Origin: G963662905 sp965230045
GTDB taxonomy: Bacteria; Bacteroidota; Bacteroidia; Bacteroidales; WRLA01
Assembly (NCBI GenBank): GCA_965230045.1
Contig: OZ245940.1
Span: 2,852,001-2,916,000, forward strand
DNA length: 64,000 nucleotides
Direction: 5' to 3'
Shown: one piece after another, positions 17,751 through 26,397 of the stretch
Position numbering within the stretch: the first letter of the stretch is position 1
Layout of the letters: each line of letters starts with the position of its first letter
The notes under the pieces: generated by a model
The model's database searches: none
What the model saw: only the letters and a program-made list of their open reading frames with translations
What the model was told of the DNA's origin: nothing
Program-made: the position numbers and the translations under genes

Positions 17751-18545
17751 ATGGCTTCAGAATTTGTTAATATTTACCTGGAAAAAGTGCGCGCTTTGCT
17801 CGAAAAGAAATGTGATTATTATAATCATTCCTCTTTTATTGAAGACGATCCCATTAGCATACCGCATTCTTTTAAACGTAAGGAAGACAAGGAAATATCG
17901 GCTTTTTTCAGCGCTACCATTGCATGGGGCAACCGTAAAATGATTGTTGCCAATGCACAAAAGTTGATGACTTTGATGGATCATGCGCCTTTTGATTTTG
18001 TGATGAACGCCGGGGGCAATGATTTAAAAAATCTTGAACATTTTAAACACCGTACGTTTCAATATCCTGACCTTTTGTTTTTTGTTTCAGCGCTGCGCTA
18101 TTTATACGTGCATCATGGCGGACTGGAAAAAGTATTCAGCGGAGATGATCCTGAAGAAGAGGTTTACAGCCGCATTAACCGTTTTCGGGAATTGATGATG
18201 CAATCTGCACACGAGCAGCGATCGGAAAAGCACATCTCCAGTCCGGCCAAAGGCAGCGCAGCCAAACGGCTGAATATGTTTTTACGCTGGATGGTGCGCG
18301 ACGACGATAAAGGCGTGGATTTTGGATTGTGGAAAAATATTTCGCCATCGGTTTTGATGTGCCCGCTCGATGTGCATTCCGGAAGGGTGGGCAGGCAGCT
18401 TGGACTCTTTATTCGAAAGCAGGATGACTGGAAAGCTGTGGAGGAACTTACATCTTCTTTGCGGATATTTGATCCGGCCGATCCGGTACGCTTCGATTTT
18501 GCCCTTTTTGGAATGGGCGTGTGTGAGAAGGCCGTAATTTTGTAA
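17751..18545 (+). CDS. TIGR02757-family protein (DUF2400)
   Basis: A 264-residue protein from the Met of MASEFVNIYLEKVR. The earlier in-frame Met lies inside the methyltransferase gene and is rejected. It shows the family landmarks: FSATIAWGNRKMI, the basic-aromatic middle, FLRWMVRDDDKGVDFGLWK, and CPLDVHSGRVGRQLGL followed by the RFDFALFGMGV C-terminus. The fold resembles HhH-type DNA glycosylases (LDVHxGR, lxxFGxG), but the biochemical role is not established. Probably co-transcribed with the methyltransferase. Confidence 0.9.
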   Translation: MASEFVNIYLEKVRALLEKKCDYYNHSSFIEDDPISIPHSFKRKEDKEISAFFSATIAWGNRKMIVANAQKLMTLMDHAPFDFVMNAGGNDLKNLEHFKHRTFQYPDLLFFVSALRYLYVHHGGLEKVFSGDDPEEEVYSRINRFRELMMQSAHEQRSEKHISSPAKGSAAKRLNMFLRWMVRDDDKGVDFGLWKNISPSVLMCPLDVHSGRVGRQLGLFIRKQDDWKAVEELTSSLRIFDPADPVRFDFALFGMGVCEKAVIL

Positions 18546-18570
18546 TTTAGTGCATAATTCCAAGGATACC

Positions 18571-19386
18571 ATGATGCAGGATCAAAGAAAAAGCCTTAAA
18601 AACCGGATTTACGAAATAATTTTTGAAGCAGATACACCTGCCGGAAAGAATTTTGATGTAGCGCTTTTGTGGCTTATCTTTATCAGTGTGCTGATCGCTT
18701 TGCTCGATTCGGTGCCTAAGATTCATGCTCAGTACCACGAATTTTTGCTCTTCATCGAATGGGGAGTCACATTGATTTTTACTGCGGAATATGTGCTGCG
18801 GATCTACTCTGCCCGTAAGCCTTTGCGCTATATTTTTTCCTTTTTTGGGATTATCGATTTTTTATCAATATTGCCTACATATTTAAGCCTGTTTTTGGTC
18901 GGCTCTCATTATTTAATCGTAATTCGGATTTTACGCTTCCTGCGGATATTCAGGGTGTTAAAGATGGCGCGCTACATCCGTGCCAGTGCTGTTCTGATGA
19001 TTTCCCTCAGGGCCAGCAGCCATAAAATTGTGGTTTTCCTCGAAATTGTGATTACAATCGTTGTTTTGATGGGTTCCCTGATGTACATTATCGAAGGGCC
19101 GGAAAACGGTTTTACGAGCATCCCGCGGGCAATTTACTGGGCAATCGTAACGCTTACTACCGTGGGTTATGGCGATATTTCCCCACAAACCGCTCTGGGT
19201 CAGGCATTGGCGTCCATTATCATGATCATTGGTTATGCCATTATTGCCGTGCCTACGGGTATCATCACTTCTGAGTTGACCAAACATCAAAAAGCAGCTG
19301 AAAATACGCATGTTTGCAAAGAATGCCATGCTTCCGATCACGATGATGATGCGGTTTATTGCAAAAAATGCGGCGCGAAATTATAG
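18571..19386 (+). CDS. Voltage-gated-type potassium channel with C-terminal zinc ribbon
   Basis: The start is placed at 18571 behind AAGGA at 18562. A GTG 21 bp earlier is less likely. The 271-residue inner-membrane protein has six transmembrane segments. S4 is Arg-rich (IVIRILRFLRIFRVLKMARYIR), and the pore carries the K+ filter TTVGYGD. The extreme C-terminus is a two-CxxC zinc ribbon (CKECHASD...YCKKCGAKL), an uncommon addition that may sense redox or zinc or mediate assembly (inference). Convergent with the M48 protease gene. Confidence 0.9.
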   Translation: MMQDQRKSLKNRIYEIIFEADTPAGKNFDVALLWLIFISVLIALLDSVPKIHAQYHEFLLFIEWGVTLIFTAEYVLRIYSARKPLRYIFSFFGIIDFLSILPTYLSLFLVGSHYLIVIRILRFLRIFRVLKMARYIRASAVLMISLRASSHKIVVFLEIVITIVVLMGSLMYIIEGPENGFTSIPRAIYWAIVTLTTVGYGDISPQTALGQALASIIMIIGYAIIAVPTGIITSELTKHQKAAENTHVCKECHASDHDDDAVYCKKCGAKL

Positions 19387-19394
19387 TATTTGTT

Positions 19395-20654
19395 TTATTT
19401 CCCTGCAACGATCGCTTTCACCCGCTGCAACAAAGTGGGATGCGAAAAATACACAAAGACATAGGCCGGATGGGGTACCAGATTGCTCAAGCTGGTTTTG
19501 CTGAGCGTTTTTAAAGCATTGATAAGCGCATTGCCTAAATCGTATTTTGCTGCAAAGGCATCGGCCTGATATTCAAATTTGCGCGAAAGTACATTGCCGC
19601 CCAAACCGAGAACCATACTTACCGGGCTGTACAAAATACCGAAAGCCAGAATGCCCAAATGGAATGATGCCGGAACTTCATTACCGCCTGCAATGGCAGT
19701 GGAAATAGCTGCAGAAATACCCGAACCTTTTTGAATGAAGAGCGAAAGCAAAAACAACAATAATCCGGTTTGCAAGATGCCGGAAACCAGCCCGAAAAGC
19801 GTGTGCTTGTGCTTATAATGCCCAACTTCATGGGCCAGGACAGCCACAATTTCGTCTGTACTCAGCCCATTGATGAGCGTATCGTACAGTACAATACGTT
19901 TTTTGGGCCCCAATCCGGTGAAATAGGCATTGGCTTTTGTGCTGCGTTTGGAGCCATCTATGGTGTAGATATTTTTGAGCTTAAATCCGGCTTTTTGTGC
20001 AAAGGATTCAATCGCATCGCGCAGCTTTCCTTCTTCCAGCGGTTTTTGTTTGTTGAAAAGCGGTACAACCAGATTGGAATAAAAGAGCATCATAAACAAA
20101 CTGAATGCTGACATCACAATCCAGGCCCAGATCCAGAACAGATCACCGCTGATTTCAAACAGCCAGATGATGAGTGCAAAAAGCGGCGCGCCAATGATGA
20201 TGCTCAACAGCCATGATTTAAGCTTGTCCAAAACAAAGATTTTGGGTGTGGTGCGGTTGAAACCGTATTTTTCTTCGATCACAAAAGTGGAATAGAGCGC
20301 AAAAGGAGTGGAGAGGATATCGGCGGCCAGGCCCAAAATTCCAAAGAACAAAAGGCTGACAATGATTTCGTTACCACTGAATTGGCGCACAAAACCATCG
20401 AGCCATCCAAAGCCTCCAAAAACCAAAACGCAAAGTGTGGCTATAAAACTGATTCCGGACGAGAGCATGCCAAAGCGGTCTTTGTCGTGGCCGTATTGCT
20501 GCGATTTACGGTATTTTTCATTGTCATAAATGCCTTCCAGCAGTTTCGGGACAGGCTTGCTGCGGTAGCTGCTGTTCAGGGCAGAAAGTATGCGTTCGAG
20601 CACAAATTCAAAACAAAAGATTCCGATGATAATCCAGAAAAATGTTGTAACCAT
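19395..20654 (-). CDS. M48-family (Ste24/CAAX-type) membrane metallopeptidase
   Basis: A 419-residue integral membrane zinc protease. Hydrophobic segments flank the catalytic HEVGH motif at 275-279, and a downstream FEYQADAFA supplies the third zinc ligand, as in Ste24p-type enzymes. The GSKRSTKANAYFTGLG segment before the active site is typical. Bacterial members act in membrane-protein quality control. The start is 16 bp from the stop of the vWA-like gene, so the two are probably in one minus-strand operon led by fabG. Confidence 0.93.
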   Translation of the reverse strand: MVTTFFWIIIGIFCFEFVLERILSALNSSYRSKPVPKLLEGIYDNEKYRKSQQYGHDKDRFGMLSSGISFIATLCVLVFGGFGWLDGFVRQFSGNEIIVSLLFFGILGLAADILSTPFALYSTFVIEEKYGFNRTTPKIFVLDKLKSWLLSIIIGAPLFALIIWLFEISGDLFWIWAWIVMSAFSLFMMLFYSNLVVPLFNKQKPLEEGKLRDAIESFAQKAGFKLKNIYTIDGSKRSTKANAYFTGLGPKKRIVLYDTLINGLSTDEIVAVLAHEVGHYKHKHTLFGLVSGILQTGLLLFLLSLFIQKGSGISAAISTAIAGGNEVPASFHLGILAFGILYSPVSMVLGLGGNVLSRKFEYQADAFAAKYDLGNALINALKTLSKTSLSNLVPHPAYVFVYFSHPTLLQRVKAIVAGK

Positions 20655-20669
20655 AGTCGTTTGAGTGTT

Positions 20670-22760
20670 TTAGTAGGAACCGAAACGCTTGCGTAAAAAC
20701 CATTCAGATGCCAGCCACAGCACAATTACAGCGGCAATCCACCAGAAATTAGTCAAAGGTTCGGTTTTTTTGCGGTAGCGTATGTTTTCCTGTGCGGGGA
20801 TATTTTCCCTTATCGCATTTTGCAAAGCCTGCATTTGGTCGGGATAAAACATCTGCCCCTGGTATTTCAGTGCAATTTGCTGCATCAGCTGGTGGTTGGC
20901 TTTCAGGTTGAGCTGTTCCAATTGCAAGGAACTGACATTGATGTTGCCGTTTTCTGTGTATCTTTTATTGCCCAACTGAGTGCCGGCTGTCCAGCGGTAG
21001 GAACCTACCGGAATTTGTCCGGCCCGCAATTTGTAGCTGTTGCCCTGGCGTGAAAAAACAAAATCAAAGGAATTTCCGCTTAAGTCGTCCTGCAGATTGA
21101 TCTGTAAATCAGGCTGGTTGACGGGTTCGTTGGCGTCATTGAGCAAAATGGCACTTCCTGTAAGCTCTTCGTTTTCCGATATTTCATCCGGTAGGTCGAT
21201 GCGCAGCTTTTTCTTATTTTCATTGAGCGAAAGATAATGTACCATCCTGCGGATCAGCTGATCAAAATCCTGATGTGTTTCATTGTTTTTGTAATTGCTG
21301 ATGCGCCATCTCCAGATGCCTTCTCCGGCAATAATGCCGGTTTTTATATCATTGAATGTACCAAAAGTAATGAGCGGGCGTGTTGTTTGGATACGTCCAA
21401 TTTTTTGATTTATCAGGCTTTGGCTGTTGCCTGATGTTTGATAATTTCCAAAAGCTACACGCAGCGGTGGCCAGTTCTCCATCTTTTTGCTGAGTCCATC
21501 TTCCAGCGTAAACAGGCTGAAGCTTTCGTTCAGAAATGGATAGGCTTCGTCAAAACTGCTCTTGGTATTGTTTTGCTGAATCTGACAAACAGCCTGCATT
21601 TGATTGAAATTTTGTATATCTGATTGTCCGCCAAGTATGTAAAGCGTCGGGATTTTCTGATCAAGAATGCTTTGCGCCAGTTTTGCCGGATTGTTTCCTT
21701 GGGCAGGAAGCTGGTGCAGAATTAGTAAGTTGCATCCCAAAATGCTGTCTTTGAGCTGATTATAGTTTCCAGCGGTAAACTGATAGTTCAGGTCGCTGCT
21801 CAGGGCATTTCGCACAGCCGCAACATCAGGATGCGGGGCATCATAAATCAAAACGATTTTTTTCTTTTCCGAAACCACTTCAAAATATGCATTGGCGGCA
21901 TTGTTTTGTTTGCTGATTTCTGCAATATCGCTTTGGATCAGCTCTGCCTTGATTTTCCGAAAGCCTTTTTCGTTTGCTTTGAGATAAACCAGCCTTCCGG
22001 CAGTATAATTCGATGACGGAACAATAAAATTTTCTTCATGGAGCAGGCTGTCGGCTTCGGTAATGCGCAATTGTACCTCTTGACCTTTCATGCCTTCTGC
22101 CTGCACAATAACTTCAATGGGGAATTTATTGTTCAGGAAAACCCTTTTGTTGTAATTTATTTTTTTGAGTACAAGATCGCGTATGCTGCTGCTGTCGCCC
22201 AATGCGATGGTATAAACTTTGGCAGGATGCAGGGCAGTGGCATAAAGCGGATTGCTGCCACGGGTGAAACGCCCGTCTCCGGCAAGGATTATCCCGGCAG
22301 GCATGCGGCCACGGTAAAGGTTTTTGATATAGGTGTTTACCTCACTGTAATCAGAAATTTCTTCATTAAAAGTGCCTATCGGCTGATTTTTCACTTTGTT
22401 TCCGAAAGTAAAAAAAGCCGTATCAAATTCTTCGGCAAAAGATGCTGCCATCTGATGGATTTCCTTCTGTGTTTTCCGGAGTTCGGAAGAATCGGAGCGC
22501 AGGGCAATGGATGAGCTATTGTCAGTAAAAAACAGCAGAAGAGGTTTTTGTATGATTTTTTGGTTTCCGCTGATCATCGGCCCGAGCAGCAAAAAGAATA
22601 GGGTAGAGGCCGCCAGAAAGCGCAAAGCAGCCATAACGAAAAGGGGCAAACGCCCGAATTCATTTTTGCGGTCGCGGAAATACAGGGCTGCTGCAAACAA
22701 CAGCCCTGCGATTATTGCGACCGGTATCAGGATTTCCGGATATTCGGTTTGGATGTTCAA
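20670..22760 (-). CDS. Membrane protein with vWA/glutamine-amidotransferase-like region
   Basis: A 696-residue protein with two N-terminal transmembrane helices (about residues 10-28 and 42-62) and one near the C-terminus (WWIAAVIVLWLASEWFL). The first extracytoplasmic part reads like a von Willebrand A fold, with LLFFTDNSSS in place of the DxSxS MIDAS motif (about 80-95). A segment resembling a class-I-amidotransferase-type flavodoxin fold follows (KIVLIYDAPHPDVAAVRNAL, LLILHQLPAQG). Such proteins are common next to Bat-type operons in Bacteroidota, but no function is established. Ends 6 bp from fabG. Confidence 0.75.
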   Translation of the reverse strand: MNIQTEYPEILIPVAIIAGLLFAAALYFRDRKNEFGRLPLFVMAALRFLAASTLFFLLLGPMISGNQKIIQKPLLLFFTDNSSSIALRSDSSELRKTQKEIHQMAASFAEEFDTAFFTFGNKVKNQPIGTFNEEISDYSEVNTYIKNLYRGRMPAGIILAGDGRFTRGSNPLYATALHPAKVYTIALGDSSSIRDLVLKKINYNKRVFLNNKFPIEVIVQAEGMKGQEVQLRITEADSLLHEENFIVPSSNYTAGRLVYLKANEKGFRKIKAELIQSDIAEISKQNNAANAYFEVVSEKKKIVLIYDAPHPDVAAVRNALSSDLNYQFTAGNYNQLKDSILGCNLLILHQLPAQGNNPAKLAQSILDQKIPTLYILGGQSDIQNFNQMQAVCQIQQNNTKSSFDEAYPFLNESFSLFTLEDGLSKKMENWPPLRVAFGNYQTSGNSQSLINQKIGRIQTTRPLITFGTFNDIKTGIIAGEGIWRWRISNYKNNETHQDFDQLIRRMVHYLSLNENKKKLRIDLPDEISENEELTGSAILLNDANEPVNQPDLQINLQDDLSGNSFDFVFSRQGNSYKLRAGQIPVGSYRWTAGTQLGNKRYTENGNINVSSLQLEQLNLKANHQLMQQIALKYQGQMFYPDQMQALQNAIRENIPAQENIRYRKKTEPLTNFWWIAAVIVLWLASEWFLRKRFGSY

Positions 22761-22766
22761 GCTGGA

Positions 22767-23513
22767 TTACATTTTCATGCCGCCACAAACATTGATCACC
22801 TGTCCGCTTACGTAGCTGCTCAAATCGCTGGCCAGGAAAAGGGCAACATTGGCCACGTCTTCGGGTTTGCCGGAGCGGCGCAAAGGAATGTCCTGGATCC
22901 ATGCATCGCGCTGTTCGTCCGTGAGTTTTGCCGTCATTTCCGTTTCGATGAAACCCGGGGCAATGGCATTCACGCGGATATTGCGTGAGCCGATTTCCTG
23001 TGCAATGCTCTTGGTAAAACCAATCAGGCCGGCTTTGGAAGCACTGTAGTTTGCCTGTCCGGCATTACCGCCAACACCAACCACAGAACTCATATTGATG
23101 ATGCTGCCAAAACGTTGCTTGAGCATGGTGCGCTGTATCGCTTTGGTCATATTGAAAATCGACTTGAGGTTCACTTTGATTACCAGATCCCAGTCCATTT
23201 CGCTCATGCGCATCAGGAGGTTATCACGGGTGATGCCGGCATTGTTGACCAATACGTCGATGCGGCCAAACTCTTTAACAACATCAGCGATAAGCTGTTC
23301 GGATTGCTCAAAAGAGCTTGCATCGGAAGCAAAACCTTTGGCCTGAACACCAAGGGCAGCAAGTTCTTTCTCGGTTTCTTCCATCACTTCATCGCGTTTC
23401 AGGTCCGTGAAAGCAATATTGGCACCTTCCTGTGCAAAACGAAGTGCAATGCCTTTACCGATTCCGCGCGCAGCACCGGTAATCAGAGCTGTTTTTCCTT
23501 CCAGTAATTTCAT
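22767..23513 (-). CDS. fabG: 3-oxoacyl-ACP reductase FabG
   Basis: A 248-residue short-chain dehydrogenase. The NADP(H)-binding TGAARGIGKG motif is at 12-21, NNAG at 90-93, and the catalytic Ser142/Ser143, Tyr156 and Lys160 (NMSSVVG, YSASK). It reduces 3-oxoacyl-ACP in fatty-acid elongation. Closely followed on the same strand by the vWA-like and M48 genes. A TATATTTG -7 element lies upstream at 23561-23568. Confidence 0.95.
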   Translation of the reverse strand: MKLLEGKTALITGAARGIGKGIALRFAQEGANIAFTDLKRDEVMEETEKELAALGVQAKGFASDASSFEQSEQLIADVVKEFGRIDVLVNNAGITRDNLLMRMSEMDWDLVIKVNLKSIFNMTKAIQRTMLKQRFGSIINMSSVVGVGGNAGQANYSASKAGLIGFTKSIAQEIGSRNIRVNAIAPGFIETEMTAKLTDEQRDAWIQDIPLRRSGKPEDVANVALFLASDLSSYVSGQVINVCGGMKM

Positions 23514-23560
23514 GCGTGTATTTTTTAATTAATAATTTGCTTCGACAATTTTTTCGGCCA

Positions 23561-23568
23561 CAAATATA
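23561..23568 (-). promoter_or_regulatory. -7 promoter element upstream of fabG
   Basis: TATATTTG on the minus strand, 48 bp before the fabG ATG; it matches TAnnTTTG. No TTTG -33 element is found at the expected distance, so support is partial. Confidence 0.4.
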
Positions 23569-23997
23569 ACAATTTTGTTGCGGCTTTGGTTTTGGTGGGG
23601 ATTACGATGGATATTCCGGACTAAGCTGAACCACCCCACCGGCTGAAAGAAACAGCTATACATAACCCCACAAAATGGGTATTGGCAAAACGTCCTTTAG
23701 AATTATTGCATAGCAAAGCTATCTGCCGAAAATGGCTTGTTTTCTTTATGCTTAACGGTATTTGGCAGAAAATACATCAAAAATTGATTCTAAAAAATAT
23801 TTGTACTCGGTTTTTCCCGAATGGCTCGGGACAGGTCCCGAATGGCCCGGGACAGGTCCCGAATGGCTCGGGACAGGTCCCGTGTGATTCTCGGGACAGG
23901 CACAAAGCATTAACTGCCCTGCCTAGCGGGATATATCGGCTTTGGACGGAAAACGATGCTTAATTGTTGGGCTTAACGAAGTGGCGTTTTAATGAAA
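23569..23997. other. Intergenic stretch without a gene
   Basis: No credible gene. The plus-strand open frame over 23682-23963 is created by the 21-bp repeat, whose length is a multiple of three, and shows no domain or family look. The stretch holds the tandem repeat described separately and marks the transition from GC-richer housekeeping DNA to the AT-rich island. Confidence 0.6.
23819..23881. repeat. Three tandem 21-bp units plus a partial fourth
   Basis: The unit GAATGGCTCGGGACAGGTCCC is repeated three times head to tail (23819, 23840, 23861) with one substitution in the middle copy. A decayed partial copy follows (CTCGGGACAGG, around 23890). Each unit contains the inverted repeat GGGAC-ag-GTCCC, so the array can form several small hairpins. 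Confidence 0.85.
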
Positions 23998-24188
23998 CAC
24001 AACGGTAAATTGTATGTTGCGTATGGCGTTTTAAGCACTTTCCTGTCAGGCTACTAAGTAGCCGAAGCACAGGTTTGACACCTACGAATTAGGTACGCCG
24101 TCGAAGCTGTGCTTCGGCGGTGCTGAAAAAAGATAAAATGCTCAAATACGCACTTTCTGCCCAGTGCAATATACAAAATGTTACAGCT
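23998..24188 (-). repeat. Fold-back repeat A (attC-like cassette boundary)
   Basis: Lies just after the stop of the HigA-like gene. Outer arms are CACAACGGTAAATTGTATGT (23998 on) and, at the other end, the reverse complement of a related run finishing GTTACAGC at 24180-24187. The shared core is TTGTAT(A/G)TTGC. An inner hairpin GCCGAAGCACAG/CTGTGCTTCGGC occupies the middle. The architecture matches repeats B and C: core ends containing AAC/GTT, a second stem, and a variable centre. Size about 190 bp, larger than most integron attC sites. Confidence 0.5.
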
Positions 24189-24194
24189 CGTATT

Positions 24195-24485
24195 TTAAAT
24201 TTCAATCGAGATATTAACTTTCCCACCAAGCCCTTTTTCTACAATGTCAAATAATGTTTTTAAAGTCAAATTACTTCCATTATTCTCAACTCGTGAAATG
24301 TAGGTCCTTTTTTTATCTAATTTATCGGCTAATTGACTTTGTGTCATATTTTGAGATTCACGAGCTTCTCTAAGTTTTAATCCAATCTGAAAAGCTTCGA
24401 AATCTCTTTCTAATTCATCTCGTCTTTCTGAGCCAATTTCTCCGTAAACTCTGTCTTTTATTTCAGTCCAACTTGTTGTATTCAT
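24195..24485 (-). CDS. HigA-type antitoxin, XRE-family HTH
   Basis: A 96-residue protein with an XRE helix-turn-helix around residues 36-85 (LREARESQNMTQSQLADKLDKKRTYISRVENN). It follows the toxin gene with a 4-bp overlap (ATGA), the toxin-first order typical of HigBA. The antitoxin should bind the toxin and repress the shared promoter. It lies inside the AT-rich island and is followed by repeat A. Confidence 0.88.
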   Translation of the reverse strand: MNTTSWTEIKDRVYGEIGSERRDELERDFEAFQIGLKLREARESQNMTQSQLADKLDKKRTYISRVENNGSNLTLKTLFDIVEKGLGGKVNISIEI

Positions 24486-24838
24486 TTTTTATCCTCCTTT
24501 TGCTTTTCTATGAAATATTCAGACATTAATCGAGTTGCTTTATCAATCTCTTTTTTAGGCGTTTTTTGTGTCTTTTTTTGAAATCCATTCAATAGGACAA
24601 CAAGTTTTCCTTCATCGAAGAAACAGAATACTCTCCAAATATCTGAACCTAATTTAATCCGTGCTTCAAAAAGTCCGGGCGTTCCTGAAATGTATTTAAG
24701 GTATTGAGTTGGAATTCTCTCGTAAGATTCAATAATTTCAATGACTTTAAAAATCTTGTTTTGAATCTTAATCGATTGTTGTTTGAGAAAATCCTCAAAA
24801 TAATTCCGATATGCAATTACCTCTCTTACTTTTTTCAT
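24482..24838 (-). CDS. HigB/RelE-like toxin (phage Gp49-like family)
   Basis: A 118-residue basic protein with the RelE-superfamily pattern: YFEDFLKQQSIKIQNKIFKVIEIIE, then KYISGTPGLFEARIKLGSDIWRVFCFFDEGKLVVLLNGFQKKTQKTPKKEID. The R-x-xF/GF-KK segments fit Gp49-like HigB mRNA interferases, which cut mRNA in the ribosome. The operon partner is the downstream HTH antitoxin. Toxin-antitoxin pairs are frequent cargo of integron-type cassettes. Confidence 0.9.
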   Translation of the reverse strand: MKKVREVIAYRNYFEDFLKQQSIKIQNKIFKVIEIIESYERIPTQYLKYISGTPGLFEARIKLGSDIWRVFCFFDEGKLVVLLNGFQKKTQKTPKKEIDKATRLMSEYFIEKQKEDKK

Positions 24839-24906
24839 ATGACAAAGGTAATTTATAAGTTTCTCTTTTCAAAGTCTAATCTGTTGATATTTCGCGGAAT
24901 TAATAT

Positions 24907-25044
24907 GTGCCCTTACGGTCACTTGTAAGTTGTCGTTGCGGATTTCGGAGAGCGTTCCTGTCCGGCAGGACGGAACGATGTTGCGAGAATCCAGCAAACG
25001 ACACACCACGAACCCCGCAATGCAATTTACAGTTTGTTAGCACC
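24907..25044 (-). repeat. Fold-back repeat B (attC-like cassette boundary)
   Basis: The 138-bp imperfect palindrome separates the toxin-antitoxin pair from the 186-residue gene. Minus-strand left end: GTGCTAACAAACTGTAAATT then GCATTGCGGGGTTCG. The complementary right arm carries CTTGTAAGTTG and GTTGCGGATTTCG. The pairing has a few extra bases on one arm, as in attC sites. The central loop has its own GTTCC-TGTCC/GGAC-GGAAC hairpin. The left end resembles the start of known attC sites (TAACAAAC). Confidence 0.55.
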
Positions 25045-25050
25045 AGTTTT

Positions 25051-25611
25051 TTAACCAAATATACCACCATATACATTAGGATTTGTCATAATATTTGCAA
25101 CAATATTTGTTAGAACATCGCTTCCTAATCCTTTTAATTTGTCAAAAAGTTTAGACTTTGTTTTTTCAGGTTCTCGTTCATAATTCTTCAAAATCTCTTT
25201 CAAAGCTTTATAATCTTTTCCTGTAATTTCATCTTTAATTGCTTCAGTAAATAGGTTCACAACAACCTTTTGAGTATTGTTTATTGTAATATTTGTACTT
25301 CTATTCTCTTTTATTGTCGGTTCTGGTTCTTCAGGAAGCAATTTAATTGCCCTTAAGATTCCCATTATCTTTTGATGATTTGATGGGGAAAGTTTTTTTG
25401 TCGCGTCTTTAATATCCTCCAAATCACTTGGAAAGTATGTTTTAATAAATCTTTGACATGCAGATTGCCAATTCTGATATTTTTCTTTTTTACTTGTTGT
25501 ATAAACGGAAAATGTTCTAATTATTCCTGGACTTGAAGGTACAAAGCTTATTGTTTGAGTTAGTTGTTCTCCTTCAGAAATTAGGTTATCTAAAATTTCA
25601 GTTTTGGTCAT
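25051..25611 (-). CDS. Unknown protein, second gene of an HNH-like module
   Basis: A 186-residue protein with no family I recognise. It has a predicted mixed alpha/beta N-terminus, a linker PEEPEPTIKENRS, a short beta-like segment (TNITINNTQKVVVNLF), and a helical charged C-terminal half that ends in a hydrophobic Gly/Asn tail (LTNIVANIMTNPNVYGGIFG). It starts 3 bp after the stop of the HNH-like gene, so the two form an operon. AT-rich compared with the flanking housekeeping genes, and followed directly by repeat B. The hydrophobic tail might touch membranes, which is speculative. Confidence 0.7.
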   Translation of the reverse strand: MTKTEILDNLISEGEQLTQTISFVPSSPGIIRTFSVYTTSKKEKYQNWQSACQRFIKTYFPSDLEDIKDATKKLSPSNHQKIMGILRAIKLLPEEPEPTIKENRSTNITINNTQKVVVNLFTEAIKDEITGKDYKALKEILKNYEREPEKTKSKLFDKLKGLGSDVLTNIVANIMTNPNVYGGIFG

Positions 25612-25613
25612 TT

Positions 25614-26378
25614 TTATTGTTTTATGTTAGCGAATTTTAAAATAAAGTCCCAAGCTGTGCCCTTTAAGAAGTGCATTATAGTTACTTTATTCTCGGGTGT
25701 AATAGTTAATTCTTTAATGTCTTCAATATTTTTATAGTTTTCTGTTATATTAAAAATAAATACAAATCCTCCGAGTAGAAATGTAATTAAGGTTTTCTCA
25801 GGTGTTACAGATTTTATCGGTTGAAAGATTAAGTCTGTCGGCATTGTTTCGTCATTCAGATAACTTAGAGTTATAATTGGGTATTCATTTATTTGCCCAG
25901 CATCATTATTTACAAGCATTAATCTTATTTTCTCAATGTCTGAGTCGTTTATTTTTGCAGCGTTAAATACTTCTCGATTTGTTATGCAAGCTCTCCATAA
26001 AATTGATAATAAAAAGAGTTTAAATTTATTGTAATCCACATTATCACAAACTGAATATTGAAACCCATCATTGGGATTCATATAGTTTTTACAATTAATC
26101 TCTTCATTTTTCGAAAGTCCGCCAAACAAGACTTTGCTCCCATAAGATTCTAAATTTCCAATAAGTTCATTATCACACTCTTTGCATAATATACCACCAT
26201 CGTAATCCCCAGTAGGCACAAATCTGACTTTATTTGATTTCATAAATTCCTGTGTCTCAATCTTATGTATTTGGTGCTTTTCGTTGTAAACGCCAGATTT
26301 TTCATAAAAGAAATCAGGAATTATATGTGATTTCTTTATCAGTTTCTTTTCTTTTTGACAGAGTGTACATTTTGGCAT
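25614..26378 (-). CDS. HNH-like treble-clef protein of unknown function
   Basis: The start is chosen at the ATG of MPKCTLCQKEKK (26378). A TTG-initiated extension would run into repeat C. In the 254-residue product, CTLC (4-7), KKSHIIPDFFYEK (about 14-26) and CKEC (about 65-68) together look like a zinc-bound HNH/treble-clef nuclease core (CxxC, His in SHIIP, CxxC). The remainder is an alpha/beta region with a hydrophobic LITFLLGGFVFIFNI segment. No family is assigned with confidence. Its pairing with an unknown second gene and its cassette context suggest a defence or conflict role (inference). Confidence 0.65.
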   Translation of the reverse strand: MPKCTLCQKEKKLIKKSHIIPDFFYEKSGVYNEKHQIHKIETQEFMKSNKVRFVPTGDYDGGILCKECDNELIGNLESYGSKVLFGGLSKNEEINCKNYMNPNDGFQYSVCDNVDYNKFKLFLLSILWRACITNREVFNAAKINDSDIEKIRLMLVNNDAGQINEYPIITLSYLNDETMPTDLIFQPIKSVTPEKTLITFLLGGFVFIFNITENYKNIEDIKELTITPENKVTIMHFLKGTAWDFILKFANIKQ

Positions 26379-26397
26379 TTGGTTTCTATTTAAAATT

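Noticed and set aside
20670..22760. Canonical BatA/BatB vWA protein
   Set aside because: The MIDAS-like motif is degenerate (DNSSS), and the second half resembles a different flavodoxin-like fold; left as a vWA-like membrane protein.
23819..23900. CRISPR array
   Set aside because: Units are directly adjacent with no spacers, and no cas gene is present.
23682..23963. Small protein with NGSGQVP repeats
   Set aside because: The repeat is a 21-bp DNA tandem array with hairpins; the rest has no protein-like features and no start signal.
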